From: Diplonema japonicum
Taxonomy: Eukaryota; Euglenozoa; Diplonemea; Diplonemida; Diplonemidae
Length of the DNA: 64,000 bases
Assembly (NCBI GenBank): GCA_964019335.1
Contig: OZ025650.1
Span: forward strand, 261,001-325,000
Direction of reading: 5' to 3'
The notes under the pieces are model-generated. The model had not been told where the DNA came from, searched no databases, and was given only the letters and a program-made list of their open reading frames with translations. This document shows positions 20,790 to 32,013 of this stretch, piece by piece (the stretch's first letter is position 1; each line of letters begins with the position of its first letter). A program made the translations under genes and the position numbers.

Positions 20790-23147
20790 TCAAAGATTGT
20801 CTACGCACTTGCAGATAGTAGGGGGACAGGGACCGCCACAACCAAACTTCTTGGCCTTGTTCGGGCACCACGGATCGGGGAGTTCGCCTACCTTGCTGAA
20901 GATCACAAAGGAGGATGCCTCTGTGGTGGTCTCAGGGAGGGTGAGTGTTGCACCAGCATCGACTTGAGCCCTGTACGACACCATCCTCTGCTCTGTTTCA
21001 CCGTATTTGGGAGCACATGACGCAGACTCGAACCCAGACAGAGGGAGCAATGCAGGGAAGCCGCCGTTCACGTTCTTCGAACAAGGGGGGCAGTGGTAGT
21101 GCGACACAATGAACTCGCAGACTTCAGTCCCACAGCACGTCAGCTCGATGACAGTGTCCTTCGGGACCGTCCCAGGGGTGTGGGCAGACATGTCCCTCAT
21201 GTTCTCGGGGATCTTCGTCAAAACAGCCCCGCCTCCGGTGTATGCAGCCGCACCGTTGAGGTCGGTCCCTGGGACAGTGGTGCCCCCGACAGACACCTTC
21301 ACGCCTGTTGCCTCGCAGCTGACGTCCGTGATTTCCTCGTTGGCAAGCACCTTCTCCACACCGTCACAGCCGTTCTTCTCCACGATCACACGCACCTTGC
21401 GAGGCACAGTGCCACCGCATGTCGCTGACACCGGCCCACAGAAGTCATGCTCCGCACACGCAAGGCTGCCTGCTGTCCGCGTCACCACCGTGTCAGGTGT
21501 CCCGTCGCCCCACATGAAGGTGTAGGTCAGCGACTCGCTGTTCTTCTCCGAAGCCACAAGCGTGCAGAAGGTCTCTGCTCCCGCTACCTTCGGGTACGGC
21601 GCGATACCAAGGTCTACAGAGGTCACCACGGGGTGCAGGTACACGGGCTCAGCAGCGTTCATCGCCTGCGGGGCAGACCCGTCACCGAAGTAGAAGAACC
21701 ACTTGTCAATGCCTTCGATGAAGTTGGTCTGGATCTTCATCTTCCAGTCCTTGTTGATGGGCAGTCCGCCCACAGCACCGCCATCGGTGTTCCTGTTGAA
21801 GGTCCACCTCCCGCCAAGATGGGGTCCTGTTCCTGTCAGCTCACCAAGGGTGGTGCTGGTGGTCCATTCCCACTCACCAGGGTGGTCATCCCTCTGCACG
21901 ATGGTGGTCCCGCTGGGGACACCTGTCACGAGACCGTCCACACGGGCAGAGCCCTGGCTCCCGAACCCTTCGTCAACACCGTGGAACCAGAAGAAGGAAA
22001 GCTCATCAGGGTGGTTCAGGTCCCTGTACAGGAACATCACAGAGGTCTCTGCTGCCTCGAACCCTGTGTGGCTGCTTGCCGAGTAGTAGTCGTAGAAGTC
22101 TGCCGCCGTCATGGCCCTCTCCACAGCAGGGACAGTCCTGCGGTTCTTCCCGTCCTCCTGCTCCACCACGAATTGCTTCACGTTCCCCACAAAGTTCAGG
22201 GGCGGGCACACAGCGACGTCTTCGTTGGCAAGCACCCTCTCCACACCGTCACAACCGTCCTTCTCCACCAAAACACGCACCTTGCGAGGCACGGTGCCCC
22301 CGCACGTCGCAGAGGCAGCCCCGCAGAACATGTGGTCAGCACAGGCCAGGCTCCCTGCAGGCTTCTTCACGATGGTGTCCGGAGTCTCGTCACCCCACAT
22401 GAAGGTGTAGGTCAGCATCTCCCCCTCGACGTCGGATTGGACAAGAGTGCAGAAGGTCTCCTCCCCTGCGGTCTGCGGGTAGGCGGCAACACCAAGGTCT
22501 ACAGAGGTCACCACGGGGTGCAGGTACACGGGCTCAGCAGCGTTCATCGCCTGCGGGGCAGACCCGTCACCGAAGTAGAAGAACCACTTGTCAATGCCTT
22601 CGATGAAGTTGGTCTGGATCTTCATCTCCCAGTTCTCATTTATGGGCAGCCCTGCAACAGCACCGCCATCGGTGTTTTTGTTGAAGGTCCACCTCCCGCC
22701 AAGATGAGGTCCTGTTCCTGTCAGCTCACCAAGGGTGGTGCTGGTGGTCCATTCCCACTCACCAGGGTGGTCATCCCTCTGCACGATGGTGGTCCCGCTG
22801 GGGACACCTGTCACGAGACCGTCCACACGGGCAGAGCCCTGGTTCCCGAACCCTTCGTCAACACCGTGGAACCAGAAGAAGGACAGGTGGGTGGGGTTCG
22901 TCAGGTCCCTGTACAGGAACATCACAGAGGTCTCTGCTGCCTCGAACCCTGTGTGGCTGCTGTACGAGTAGTAGTCGTAGAAGTCATCCGCCGTCATGGC
23001 CCTCTCCACAGCAGGGACAGTCCTGCGGTTCTTCCCGTCCTCCTGCTCCACCACGAACTGCTTCACGTTCCCCACGAACTTCAAAGGACAGGTACTCGCA
23101 CTGACCACCCCAAGGGAAAGCAACATGTACGCAAGTGCGCGTGACAT
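20790..23147 (-). CDS. Secreted protein built from a recent 294-residue tandem duplication
   Basis: 785 aa. Signal peptide about 1-18 (MSRALAYMLLSLGVVSAS). Repeat 1 spans about residues 20-313 and repeat 2 about 314-607. Both start CP(L/P)(K/N)FVGNVKQFVVEQ and share long identical stretches such as GEWEWTTSTTLGELTGTGP and FIEGIDKWFFYFGDGSAP. Each repeat has FMWGD(E/G)TPDT, reminiscent of PKD-like or beta-sandwich loops, and conserved Cys near its end. The final 180 residues are Cys-rich (CCGTEVC, CPPCSKN) and end CPPTICKCVDNL. No transmembrane helix is visible, so it is probably secreted or lumenal. Family not recognised; a surface or extracellular binding role is inference. Confidence 0.75.
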   Translation of the reverse strand: MSRALAYMLLSLGVVSASTCPLKFVGNVKQFVVEQEDGKNRRTVPAVERAMTADDFYDYYSYSSHTGFEAAETSVMFLYRDLTNPTHLSFFWFHGVDEGFGNQGSARVDGLVTGVPSGTTIVQRDDHPGEWEWTTSTTLGELTGTGPHLGGRWTFNKNTDGGAVAGLPINENWEMKIQTNFIEGIDKWFFYFGDGSAPQAMNAAEPVYLHPVVTSVDLGVAAYPQTAGEETFCTLVQSDVEGEMLTYTFMWGDETPDTIVKKPAGSLACADHMFCGAASATCGGTVPRKVRVLVEKDGCDGVERVLANEDVAVCPPLNFVGNVKQFVVEQEDGKNRRTVPAVERAMTAADFYDYYSASSHTGFEAAETSVMFLYRDLNHPDELSFFWFHGVDEGFGSQGSARVDGLVTGVPSGTTIVQRDDHPGEWEWTTSTTLGELTGTGPHLGGRWTFNRNTDGGAVGGLPINKDWKMKIQTNFIEGIDKWFFYFGDGSAPQAMNAAEPVYLHPVVTSVDLGIAPYPKVAGAETFCTLVASEKNSESLTYTFMWGDGTPDTVVTRTAGSLACAEHDFCGPVSATCGGTVPRKVRVIVEKNGCDGVEKVLANEEITDVSCEATGVKVSVGGTTVPGTDLNGAAAYTGGGAVLTKIPENMRDMSAHTPGTVPKDTVIELTCCGTEVCEFIVSHYHCPPCSKNVNGGFPALLPLSGFESASCAPKYGETEQRMVSYRAQVDAGATLTLPETTTEASSFVIFSKVGELPDPWCPNKAKKFGCGGPCPPTICKCVDNL
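21327..23090 (-). repeat. Tandem duplication within coding sequence (2 x 882 bp)
   Basis: Unit 1 is about 23090-22209 and unit 2 about 22208-21327. DNA identity is very high over long stretches, for example around 21890-21960 against 22772-22842. This implies recent duplication or gene conversion. Confidence 0.85.
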
Positions 23148-23906
23148 TGTTTGTTGTATGAATCTGTTTTTTTTTTTGTTATATTTTTGTTTGTAAAGTA
23201 TTTTGTAACGTAGCGTAATGGTAAAACGAAAAGGTAAAAAAAAGGGAGGGGGTGGTAGAAAAAAATGTGAAGAAAGGAAAAAGAAACAAGGTAGAAAGGA
23301 AATATATGGAAGAAAAAAAAAATAAAAAGACCCCCCTCCGGGTTAGATGGCTAAATAAAAAAAAGGGAAGGGAGAACGGACAAAAAACAATAACACGCAG
23401 GCATAGTTTTTTATTTCCCTCTTTTTCTTTTTTTTTAAAAAAAGAGAACCATCATTTTCTCTTCCTCTAGGGACTTTGCAATAAAAAGAAAAAAAAAGAG
23501 AATCATCATTTTTTTGTTGCCACCCTTAGGCGTGCAAAAAAACCCCCCCCCTTTTTTTTTAAGCATGTGTCCTGTAGTGTTATGCCATTTGTTAAAAAAA
23601 GTCTTTTGTTGCCATTTTTTCTATCTAAATAAAAAATCTTTTTTTTTTTATACACCCACTTGGTTTATTTTCTTTTTTTCTCTCTCTCTCGAGCTACCTT
23701 GTCGGGGAACGAGAATGAACCAATACCGCTGGAAAGAAAAGAAAAGCTCCGCTAGATCAAAAATAAATAATGTCTATACGGATGGGGTAAGGGGTGGGGG
23801 AAGGGATTGAGGAAACAATTTGTGTGTGTTTTTTTTTTTGCCCCCCTTTTCTACTAGTTGAAAAGGATCGGTTTTAAAATACAACAGCCCCGTCCCTCCT
23901 CCTCCC
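23148..23906. other. Low-complexity intergenic gap
   Basis: A-rich and T-rich tracts on the plus strand. A 100-bp complex stretch at about 23690-23800 has no recognised identity. Confidence 0.55.
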
Positions 23907-26459
23907 TTATATCTTGAATTCACGAACCTTATTCAAGGTTTCCATTGCCTCCTTTAGGCACGCTGCCATTTCCTTAGCGGCCCGCCTCCTCCTGGCAACT
24001 TCTTCGCTCTCATCGAGAAGGGTTTCTAAAAGATCTTGCTTGTAGAAGGTCTCGACTAGTTTGGTGTTGATGGTGTCCTTGAGCTTGTTGACTAAGAAGT
24101 GGATAATGGATTTAGGCACGTGGTCTTGCATGTGGCGCCTTACAATGACGTAGTAGGTCGTTACCTTTTTTTTTTTTTTTTTTTTTTTTTTTGCTTTTTC
24201 CCATACCAACTCTTTCACGATCTCTGTCTCCCTCACCGACTTCTGATCGATTGGCGCTGAGAAATCAACCTGGTCATGGAAGTCTGAAACAACATTCCCC
24301 TGAAAAATAAGTTTTTTTATTTCTTTTTTTCTATGGGGGGGGAAACCAACGTTTTCAGTACAGTTGTACCCAAGGAAATAAGTTGTCTCGATTTTAGTGG
24401 TGCCATGCAGTATGTGACACAGCGGCCACCTTTGTGAAACTTCGCCCCGAAGCCTCCCAAGTCCCCTGTGGTCCCGTAGAAAGTAAAAGTGGAGAGGTAA
24501 AGAAAGCTTGGAAATTGAAATAGGGAGAGGGGCCACAGAAGCAATTAAACACCAACTGGAGAGTTGTGGGAGGCTTGCTTCACTGGCACGATGCCGCGGG
24601 GAGACTACTTGCCTGACCTGGTGAAGCCACCTCCTTGTTCGATGTAATGGGATAAGGACTCTCCGTTGAGGGTGATGCTAACTGGCGCCACGCGTTGGGG
24701 GGCTCTCCACCCCCGTCCAGGTTTCCCCACGTGTACGGCTTTAGAACAAAAAAAAAAGTTACTGAAAACGTTGTCCTCTCCCCCCCCCTTTTTTTTGAAA
24801 GGGCATACAGTAGAGATATGCTGGCGAGCTTCAGCACCTGAAGGAGACGTTTCGGCACCCCGTGCAGATTCTGCCCAGCCTGCCACAAGCTTGTCAATGG
24901 AACCACCGTCGTAAAACTCAGGGTGCTGTGTTGGGTTTAAAATAAAATGAAGTAAAACAACACACCCCGGTGTTGATGTGCGCTGACTCCATGTCGATGA
25001 GGTTCGACACGAACCGCGTGAGGGGGTCCTTGTAGTCGCTGAGGACGGTCTTCATGAACTCCACGACGCGGTCCTTGAGGTTCGGGTATCGCTCAAGCGT
25101 CACTGCTGCGTCATCAGCCAGCTTCAGCAGTTCGTCGTGCACGTAGTCGACACACTTGTGGGAAGGGGACTCTAGCTTCTTGATGCACTTCCTGACCAGA
25201 TTTTCGAATGCTTGCTCCGGGATGAACAGCTTGTTCCTGGTCCCCTGGCATGACGAGATGATGGTCGTGATCTGCGTGTCGTCAATGTCATCCAACGGGT
25301 TGAGCTTCTCCAAGTACGGCACGAAACCAGTCGAGCAGATGGCGTTGATACGCGCACCCCGTGCCTGGTCCACCTTCTCCTGCGGCACCGTTCCGTCCAA
25401 ATGCTGCACCACGACCTTTGCATACGCGTTCAGCAACGTCAACAACCTCGAGTCCGGGCTGATCTCGTTTTCACCACCCCCATGCTCCTTCAAGACCATC
25501 ATTGTGTGCTCAAGAAGTTTTTGTATGTTCTGCTTCAGCTGTGGAAGGCATGCACGTATGTGTATGAGGAGGTTGTGGGAGAGGTTACGAGTAAGGTAGT
25601 CCGTTCCGAGCTGCTTCGAGTAGGGAGAGTAGGCAGGGTGGTTCATGAAGAAATCGCTCTCCGCACGCAGAGCAGCCTGGATGTCTTTGCAGTTGTCGAT
25701 ATCTTGCTGAGATCTGTTCACAAGGCCGACGAAGCCCTTCTTCAGTTTGATGACATTGCCGGTGAGGACATCGACGCAGTTGGTGCCGTGGTCCATGAGG
25801 TCGAGCTTGGTGAGGACGCCGATGGTGCGGTCGCCATTGGGGTCGACTCTGCGGGCGAGCTGGAGGGCGTCGGAGTTGGCTATGTCGGTGTTGGCGGCGG
25901 TGACAGCGAGGATGATGGTGTTCTTCGGTTTGATCCACTCGAGGGCCATCGTCTCAATGTCCCGTCCGACAGTTTGTTGCTGGCCGTCGACTGCGATCTT
26001 GGTTAGCCCAGGCAAGTCAATCACAGTCAAGTCGAGGACGTGGTTCGAAGTCACATCCAGCCTGATGGGGTCAGAGCATACACCCTTGCTTGTCCCGCAC
26101 ATTTTGTCTGTCTCGTTCTCGATCTCTCGCTTCACCTCCCTGAAATCAGTGTAAATAATATCAGGTTTGTGGAGGAACTTCGCTGTTTCTGTCGGTTCCC
26201 CGTTTTCAAGCCGTTTCTTGTGCTCCTTGTGGCTGAGATGCGTCATTTGGAGCACCAGTGGCCGCCTCGTCACGATCCCACTCCCTCTCGGCAAGAAGTC
26301 CTTCCCCACAATATTTTCCAACACACTGCTTTTCCCGGTGCTCTGCGCACCTACCACCACAATCTGCGGCAGATCGATCTCGTGCACCATACTCACCTTA
26401 GAAAACACATCCTGCAGCTGGTTTATCACAGGCAGCAGCCTTTCCATACCTTCAGACAT
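23907..26459 (-). CDS. DRP1-type dynamin-related GTPase, multi-exon
   Basis: Mechano-GTPase for mitochondrial or peroxisomal fission. Exon 1 (26459-24966) holds the GTPase: GAQSTGKS (37-44), DLPG (148-151), TKLD (217-220), then the stalk. Exon 2 (24925-24809) follows a 40-nt intron (GTGTGT). Exon 3 starts near 24738 after a tentative 70-nt intron (24739-24808). Exon 4 (about 24299-24207) and exon 5 (24164-23907) encode the GTPase effector domain; joining gives ETEIVKEL + VTTYYVIVRRHMQDHVPK, which matches DRP1. The exon 4/5 intron (24165-24206, 42 nt) is GTATGG, a few bases and then essentially poly-A to AG. The variable insert region (24300-24740) is unresolved; three frames are partly open and repeat B lies at 24383-24448. 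No PH domain, as expected for DRP1. Confidence 0.9.
24383..24448. repeat. Repeat B copy 2, inside the DRP1 gene
   Basis: TTGTCTCGATTTTAGTGGTG then CCATGCAGTATGTGACAC, about 85 percent identical to 16668-16731. It lies between the exon 3 and exon 4 parts of the dynamin gene, so it is probably intronic. Confidence 0.75.
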
Positions 26460-26711
26460 TTTTTATTCCCCTTTTTTTTTTTGCTCCTAAAATTTCTTTT
26501 ACCAAATCGGAACAACAACAATACAAAAAACGTGGTGTAATATGTACAACCGAATACATTGAAGGGGGAGGGGGATATATGAATAAATTGCTAGGCAGAC
26601 AGTAACAAAAAAAAACTCGATAAAAGTTCAGTGCCCACAAAAAAGGAAAAACAACAAGGCAGGGGGGAGGGATAGAAGGAGGGTTCTATAAAAAAGATAA
26701 AATAAACGCAC

Positions 26712-29700
26712 TTAGTCGAACTGCCGACTTTTTATTAACCGGCGTTGTTCTGGGTCACCGAATTTTGATACAAAGTCGGCAAAGGGCATCCACCCCGAGC
26801 CGATGAGGACCCTGGGTTCTTTTTTGACCTCACCCACGAGGCGAATGGTGATCTTGCGGGTGCCGAAGGCGTAGATATAACCGCCAGGGTACTTCGTGTC
26901 GGGGGTAATGCGGGCAAAGTTGGCAGGGAGACGAGCGTCGGAGAGGAATGGTTGCAGAAGGGAGCTGAGACGGTCTTTTCCGTTTTCAGCGGGTGGCTTT
27001 TTTGTCGTAGTCCTCCTGGGCAATGGCAATGGCAACGGTGCTGGGGCGTACTCCTCCCGTGCAGGCGACGGTGACAATGACGTGCCGTACAACGGCAGTG
27101 TGCTCGGACCGGGTACCGGCGATGCCTGCACTCTGTCATACGCAAAACCCGACGTCGGCAAGTCCGCCAGAGGCGAGGTGTCATACAAGTTGTGCTCAAG
27201 TAGCAATTCACTCAACGGGCTCTTGCTCCTCTCGTGGCTGGCTCTGTACGTTCCCCTAATCCTCCCAGGTGACTGCGACACACTAGGCCCCTCCAATACC
27301 CCTTTCCAGTGCGGCTTATGCACCGGCGACACTTCTTCGCACGGATCCACGTACATCTTGCCCTGCAGCTTATCCTCCACCCCGCTCAGATGCACCTCGC
27401 GCTGCCCTAAGGTCTGCTCCCTTAACATAAACTGGTTTGTAAAACCCTCGCGGTTCACTTCAAGCTGTTTTTGAAAGTTACGGTATGGTGTTTTTTTATA
27501 TTTTTTATTCTTTCTTAATTCTGAAAGGGGCATTCACATACATCAGTGATCTCTTGTTTCAGCTTCAGCTGCTGTGTTGACAGCTTGGCACGTTCGTGCA
27601 GAAGCTTCAGCTCCTGTTCTCGCACCTCGTCCTCTCTTCTCTGAAGCGAGGCTGCCGCCGTAGACTCCGTGGCATGAAGTGCCTCAGAGGACTTAATCCT
27701 GTCCTCAAGGACCTGCTGCAGCCTCTCAAGGGTTGTCGCACGGTTGTTGATGTCAGCTTCTCTTTCCTTGAGTGAGGCCTCCCGTCTGTTGCACTCCTGT
27801 TCCCGCTGGCGGACCATAGTCTTCATGTCTTCTTCGCGCTGTGCGAGTGACGCCTGGCGCTCTTCCATCAGATCCTCGAACGAACTCGCATTGGGATCCA
27901 CGGGGCCAGTGCGGCGAGCCCCTGACTTGCCAGATGCTACCCCAGCGAGGAACACAGAACGGTACTCCGCACGGCGCCTTCGCTCGGCTTCATCCAAGTC
28001 GTCAGAGTCCCGATACTGCTCAGGAGCCTCTGCACCCTCCACAGGACTTGCTGCCGATGCCGTGTTGATGAAGACGTCCATCCGTGTTGCGAGGTCGGAG
28101 AACTGGTGTTTCAGGGCGGTCACAGATGCCGTCAGTGGCGGCTCGGGACCAGGTTGGTTGGCGTCGGCGAGCATGACCTCCACGGACTGCAGCCTGTCTA
28201 AGATGTGCGTCATCGACTCACCGAGCAGGTTGATCTCTTCATTTGGAGCAACAGGGAGGTCCGCTAGCTTCACTGTTAAGTCTTCCACCTTATGCTGCAG
28301 CCCCGTCTGACCTGCCTTGATCTCATCTAAGGTTTCATCGCCAGGAAGGGGTCCTTGCTTAAGCAAACTCTCCAGGGCCATTAACCTGTCCTCCAGCCTC
28401 CTGCGCTGCTTGTGCTCGACGGTTTCGGTATCTTCATCAGATGAGTACACAGTACCAGGGCCACTTTCGCCGTCGCGAGGCTTCTGAATCGTGGTGTATA
28501 GTTCATCTTCGTTCGGTGCCTTGTTCAACTGCTCGGCAAGGGAGGTTGCCATCTGCTGCGGCGAGACACCCGCACTGCCCATGTCGACGACCCTTTCAAG
28601 CGCAACATGGTCGGGGAGGTACACGGCCACTTTCAGGAGGCAGCACACAGGGTGGTGGTCAGACACCGTGTGGTCGTATACCTTGTATTTCACAGGAGTC
28701 ACGATGTTGGATTTCGCGGGCAAGAAGTCGTCCGGCTTCGGTGACTTCAACGAGTACCACAGGACACGGTCTGTGTATGCAGGAACACGTCGCTTGCCAC
28801 CCTTCTTTGAGGTGTCGTAGATGTTCTCCCCTTTGACGTACTTGTAGGTGGGAAGAAAGGTGATGGGCGCCTCTTCAAAGTCAGCGAAGGCCTTCCCCGC
28901 AGACCGCTCGCGTTGGAGCTGGTCACTTGCGAGAATGGAGCTCACCTTCTTGTGCGCAATAGCCTGCATGACCTCTTCGTAGCTGCTGTCCACACGGTAG
29001 TTTAGGTCACCGAACCAGAAAAGGTAGTCACGCGTCCCAAGGATGCTGTTCGCCACAGTCGCTTGCTGCCCTGACTTAGGGGAGCCGAACAACCCTGTCT
29101 CGAGGCTTGCGTTGCCACCCCGCATGTTTGCCTCTCCAGAAGTGCCAAAGGCTACGAGATCAACACAGGGGTCGCTCGTGGTGCTGGTGAAGGAGTGGTC
29201 GTGCTGCGTGAGAGAGTTCAGGACCGAATGGAAGTTCTCGTTTCGTTTTTCGCAGTTTTCCTGATGTGGCACAAAGTGACTGTTGATGAACATGAACCGC
29301 TTGCAGCCAGCCATGAAGGACACTGCGAGAGCGCCTTTGTTGCCGGTGAAGCCACCGGTCCCGAGCTTGACTTCTTTGACGCTGAGATGCTCGATCTTGG
29401 GGAAGAGGTCGAGCTTGACGTAGATGGCGAGGGTGATGCCGACAAGGGACTGCGCAGCGAGCTTTTTGAAGTTGTAGGGGATGACGTGGCGGGAGAGACA
29501 GTCGAGCCACGGGTCGGCCTTGCCAGTGGATGAGGTGGCGATGGCCATGGCACGCATGTCGACCTCTTGCAGTCCAACAGCTATGATGTCGGCACCTCGC
29601 TTGGCTTGCAGCCATTTTTCTAAGTTCGCAACGCGCTGAGCGTGCGCCTCAGCAACGTTCCACGTGCAGACGGCTACTGACAGGTCTTTACGGCGGAGGT

Positions 29701-29950
29701 ATAGATTCTTCGGGATCTGCATGAGGTGTCGCTGCAGCAGCCGCGACCTGTCTTTGTCCTTCGTGGCGGTCTCGAGACGGTGGCGTGCCTCCTCCGCTTT
29801 CGTTTCATCGATGCCCTCGGGGCTGGGGCTGCTGGTCCTGCTCCCTGCGTCAGAAGGCGACGCCGGTGCAAAGGTCACTGTCTTCGGAGTCATCGCCGGT
29901 GAAGAAGTGGACGAGTTCGAGCTGGCACGCTTCTTCCCGAAGAACGGCAT
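26712..29950 (-). CDS. Inositol polyphosphate 5-phosphatase with coiled coil and GAR-like C-terminus
   Basis: Removes the 5-phosphate from phosphoinositides or inositol phosphates. Exon 1 29950-27542 and exon 2 27464-26712 are joined by a 77-nt intron (27465-27541, GTATGT...AACAG), giving 1053 aa. Catalytic motifs: TWNV (96-99), LQEVD (127-131), GNKGA (203-207), NSHF (223-226), GDLNYRVD (314-321), PAYTDRVLW (390-398), SDHHPV (430-435). Residues about 520-830 are coiled coil, with the heptad pattern continuing smoothly across the splice (QEITD + LEVNREGF). The last 60 residues (YIYAFGTRKITIRLVGEV, then VLIGSGWMPFADFVSKF) resemble a GAS2-related (GAR) microtubule-binding domain. This suggests a phosphatase tethered to the cytoskeleton or flagellum; the GAR call is tentative. 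Confidence 0.85.
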
Positions 29951-30260
29951 GTCCTGCTAGGGATGAGGACCGCCCTCTATTTCTTTCTTCTCCTTTGGTG
30001 CATTGGTGTATTTCATAGGAGCTACTTACTTGAGAGAAAACATGAAAAGAAAAACTAGAAATCCAGGAAAAAATGATTCACAAAGATGGATGGAAAAAAT
30101 AAAGGGGGGGTCGTAACAAAGAATTGGTGGTGCCTGGCGAACCGCTCTGCAGCACACAGAAGAAGAGGTGGGAAGGAGAAGTCGTACCTTATTTTTTTTT
30201 TTTTTTTTTTTTTCAAATGGAGGAACTCATTAGAGTCTTACCTCTGTAATTTTCTTTTTT
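29951..30260. other. Short intergenic gap
   Basis: AT-rich with a T-run at about 30193-30213. A complex segment at 30118-30190 shows only weak resemblance to repeat B. No gene seen. Confidence 0.5.
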
Positions 30261-30512
30261 CTATTTCTCGCTCTTGGTTGCCTTGGCGACGTTCTCATCT
30301 TTGGCGGTGTCTTTGGCCTCAGACTTCTCGCCCTTTCCTCCAAAGATTCTGTCGAAACTGCTTCCATAGTTCTTGTTGTAGCCCCAGCCATCCTGTTTTT
30401 TTTTTTTTTTTTTGTTATCCTTTTTTTTCCCCCATACCTCATTAGGCTTAAAAGCAATGTCGACGCCCCCAGAGCACCATCTCCTCATGCCAGCAAGGCT
30501 GCTCCTCATCAT
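30261..30512 (-). CDS. 68-aa two-exon hypothetical protein
   Basis: Exon 1 (30512-30438) encodes MMRSSLAGMRRWCSGGVDI then AFKPNE. A 45-nt intron (30393-30437, GTATGG, A-run, AACAG) is followed by exon 2 (30392-30261), DGWGYNKNYGSSFDRIFGGK and a Lys/Ala/Asp tail. Unspliced, the protein would contain a poly-Lys insert from the intron A-run. Gly/Trp/Tyr-rich sequence around the junction suggests a conserved structural protein. Possibly mitochondrial or flagellar, not recognised. Confidence 0.6.
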   Translation of the reverse strand: MMRSSLAGMRRWCSGGVDIAFKPNEVWGKKKDNKKKKKKQDGWGYNKNYGSSFDRIFGGKGEKSEAKDTAKDENVAKATKSEK

Positions 30513-30623
30513 ATTATGATTATTGTGATTCTTCCTTTAGTGTAAGGCTACAAAGCAAAAGAAGAAGAGGAGAAGAAAATAACGGGAAAAAAGGAAAAGG
30601 AAACCCCTTTGCGGGAAAGGTAC

Positions 30624-30667
<44 letters not shown>

Positions 30668-31212
30668 GTATTCCATAAAAAATACACAAACAACAAGACA
30701 TTAGAAAAAAGGAAAAGAAAAAACCAACATGGCAACATGTACCCCAATAAAGAACAAGAAGAAATTCGATAAAGTTTCAGCGTGCAGGGGGTGCTCACTG
30801 TTTAAAAGAAGAAAAAAGGGGGAGGGGGGAAGTTTCCTTTCAATTTTGCGAAAAACAATTTGGATAGAAAAAAAAAAAGGGAAGGGAGGGGAAAGCGGGT
30901 CTGCAGTTTTATTGCCCCCCTTTCTTCGGGTAAGTAGTAAAAACAGAACAACAAAGAGCGGGGAGCAACAAAGCAAAGGGAGAGTCGTTTGGGTGTTCTC
31001 CCCCTTTTTCCTTTCTAATCATAAAGAAAAAAAATTCTTTTTTTTTTTTTTTCATATTCTTCAAAAAGTAGGTTTGGTGCGTAAAAACGTAACAAAGGTT
31101 GAACAAAGGTTTCTTCACCCCCTTATGACGGCTGCGTTTTGAAAAAAAGCCTGTCTCAGAGGTACATAATTTCTTTTTAATATTAGTTTTTTTCCCCACA
31201 CTTTTCTTTCAT
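30513..31212. other. Low-complexity intergenic gap
   Basis: A-run of about 35 at 30630-30665 and purine-rich plus strand. The ORFs here are Phe/Lys low complexity and not credible. Confidence 0.6.
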
Positions 31213-32013
31213 CTACACATGACGCATGCCCATTATAGGCCCGTGGCCCTCCTTGGTCATCACCATGAAGAAGCGAGGTATGCTGAAGAGGCACTCATTT
31301 GTGTTTGGGATGACCGGGTAGGCCTCTTTGACCTTTGCAGTGAACAAATCAGCAAGTTCGGGTTCACTGGACTTTCCAAGGACAGAGAGATAAGCATTCC
31401 ATATGGTACCACCTGTACCTGAGGTCTTAAGGAGATTAATGACATCTTCAGGAGGGAGGTAGTGGTGATGGGTGGAGGACCATGTTTCAAACATGGCTGA
31501 GCCTTGACTGAGAAGCTGATAGTATCGAGAAGGGCTGTGCACCTCCATTTTGTACGGCATTTCTGTGCAGCCCAACTGTTTGACACAATCTTTCAAAATT
31601 CGGACAAAAAGCTCGTCCTCGATGCAAGGCATCTGCACGGCCAGAATGCCTCCCTTTGGGAGCATGTCGACCATCTTCTCCATAAGCTCACTGTGGCCTT
31701 CGATAAGGTGGAGCACACTGTTCGCATAGATGACATCAGGTCTCTCTGTTGGCTTCCAGTCTTCAATCGAAGAGTGGGCGAACGCCACGTTGGAGTCGAT
31801 GCAGTTCGACATTGTTTCCCTCAGCACATTCTTATCCTTGTCCAAACAGACAATCTTCGCTGTCGGCCAATGTTGCCTCAAATGTGTGATGGCGTGCCCA
31901 TCCCCGCAACCCACGTCCACTACCACCGGATCTTTCACCGTTTTATGGATTTTGCTCAGCAGCTCCTTCGCGGGCCGCATTCTCAACATCTCCCGTACAT
32001 ACCTCGTAGACAT
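31213..32013 (-). CDS. Trans-aconitate 2-methyltransferase-like SAM methyltransferase
   Basis: 266 aa from ATG 32013 (MSTRYVREMLRMRPAKELLS); the upstream frame lacks a better start. SAM motif I is PVVVDVGCGDGHAITHLRQ, with an acidic motif II (KIVCLDKDKN). YANSVLHLIEGHSEL and GGILAVQMPC match the layout of the Tam family, which methylates trans-aconitate to protect the TCA cycle, where ANAALHW and VQVP-like blocks occupy the same places. The C-terminus (IPNTNECLFSIPRFFMV) corresponds to the Tam terminal strand. The natural substrate could be another small carboxylate. Cytosolic or mitochondrial location not evident. Confidence 0.75.
   Translation of the reverse strand: MSTRYVREMLRMRPAKELLSKIHKTVKDPVVVDVGCGDGHAITHLRQHWPTAKIVCLDKDKNVLRETMSNCIDSNVAFAHSSIEDWKPTERPDVIYANSVLHLIEGHSELMEKMVDMLPKGGILAVQMPCIEDELFVRILKDCVKQLGCTEMPYKMEVHSPSRYYQLLSQGSAMFETWSSTHHHYLPPEDVINLLKTSGTGGTIWNAYLSVLGKSSEPELADLFTAKVKEAYPVIPNTNECLFSIPRFFMVMTKEGHGPIMGMRHV

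Noticed and set aside
21447-23144. Long plus-strand open frame (565 codons) opposite the secreted duplicated protein
   Set aside because: It mirrors the GC-rich minus-strand gene, has no signal or domain, and its composition (His/Val/Arg-rich) is what an antisense frame would give.
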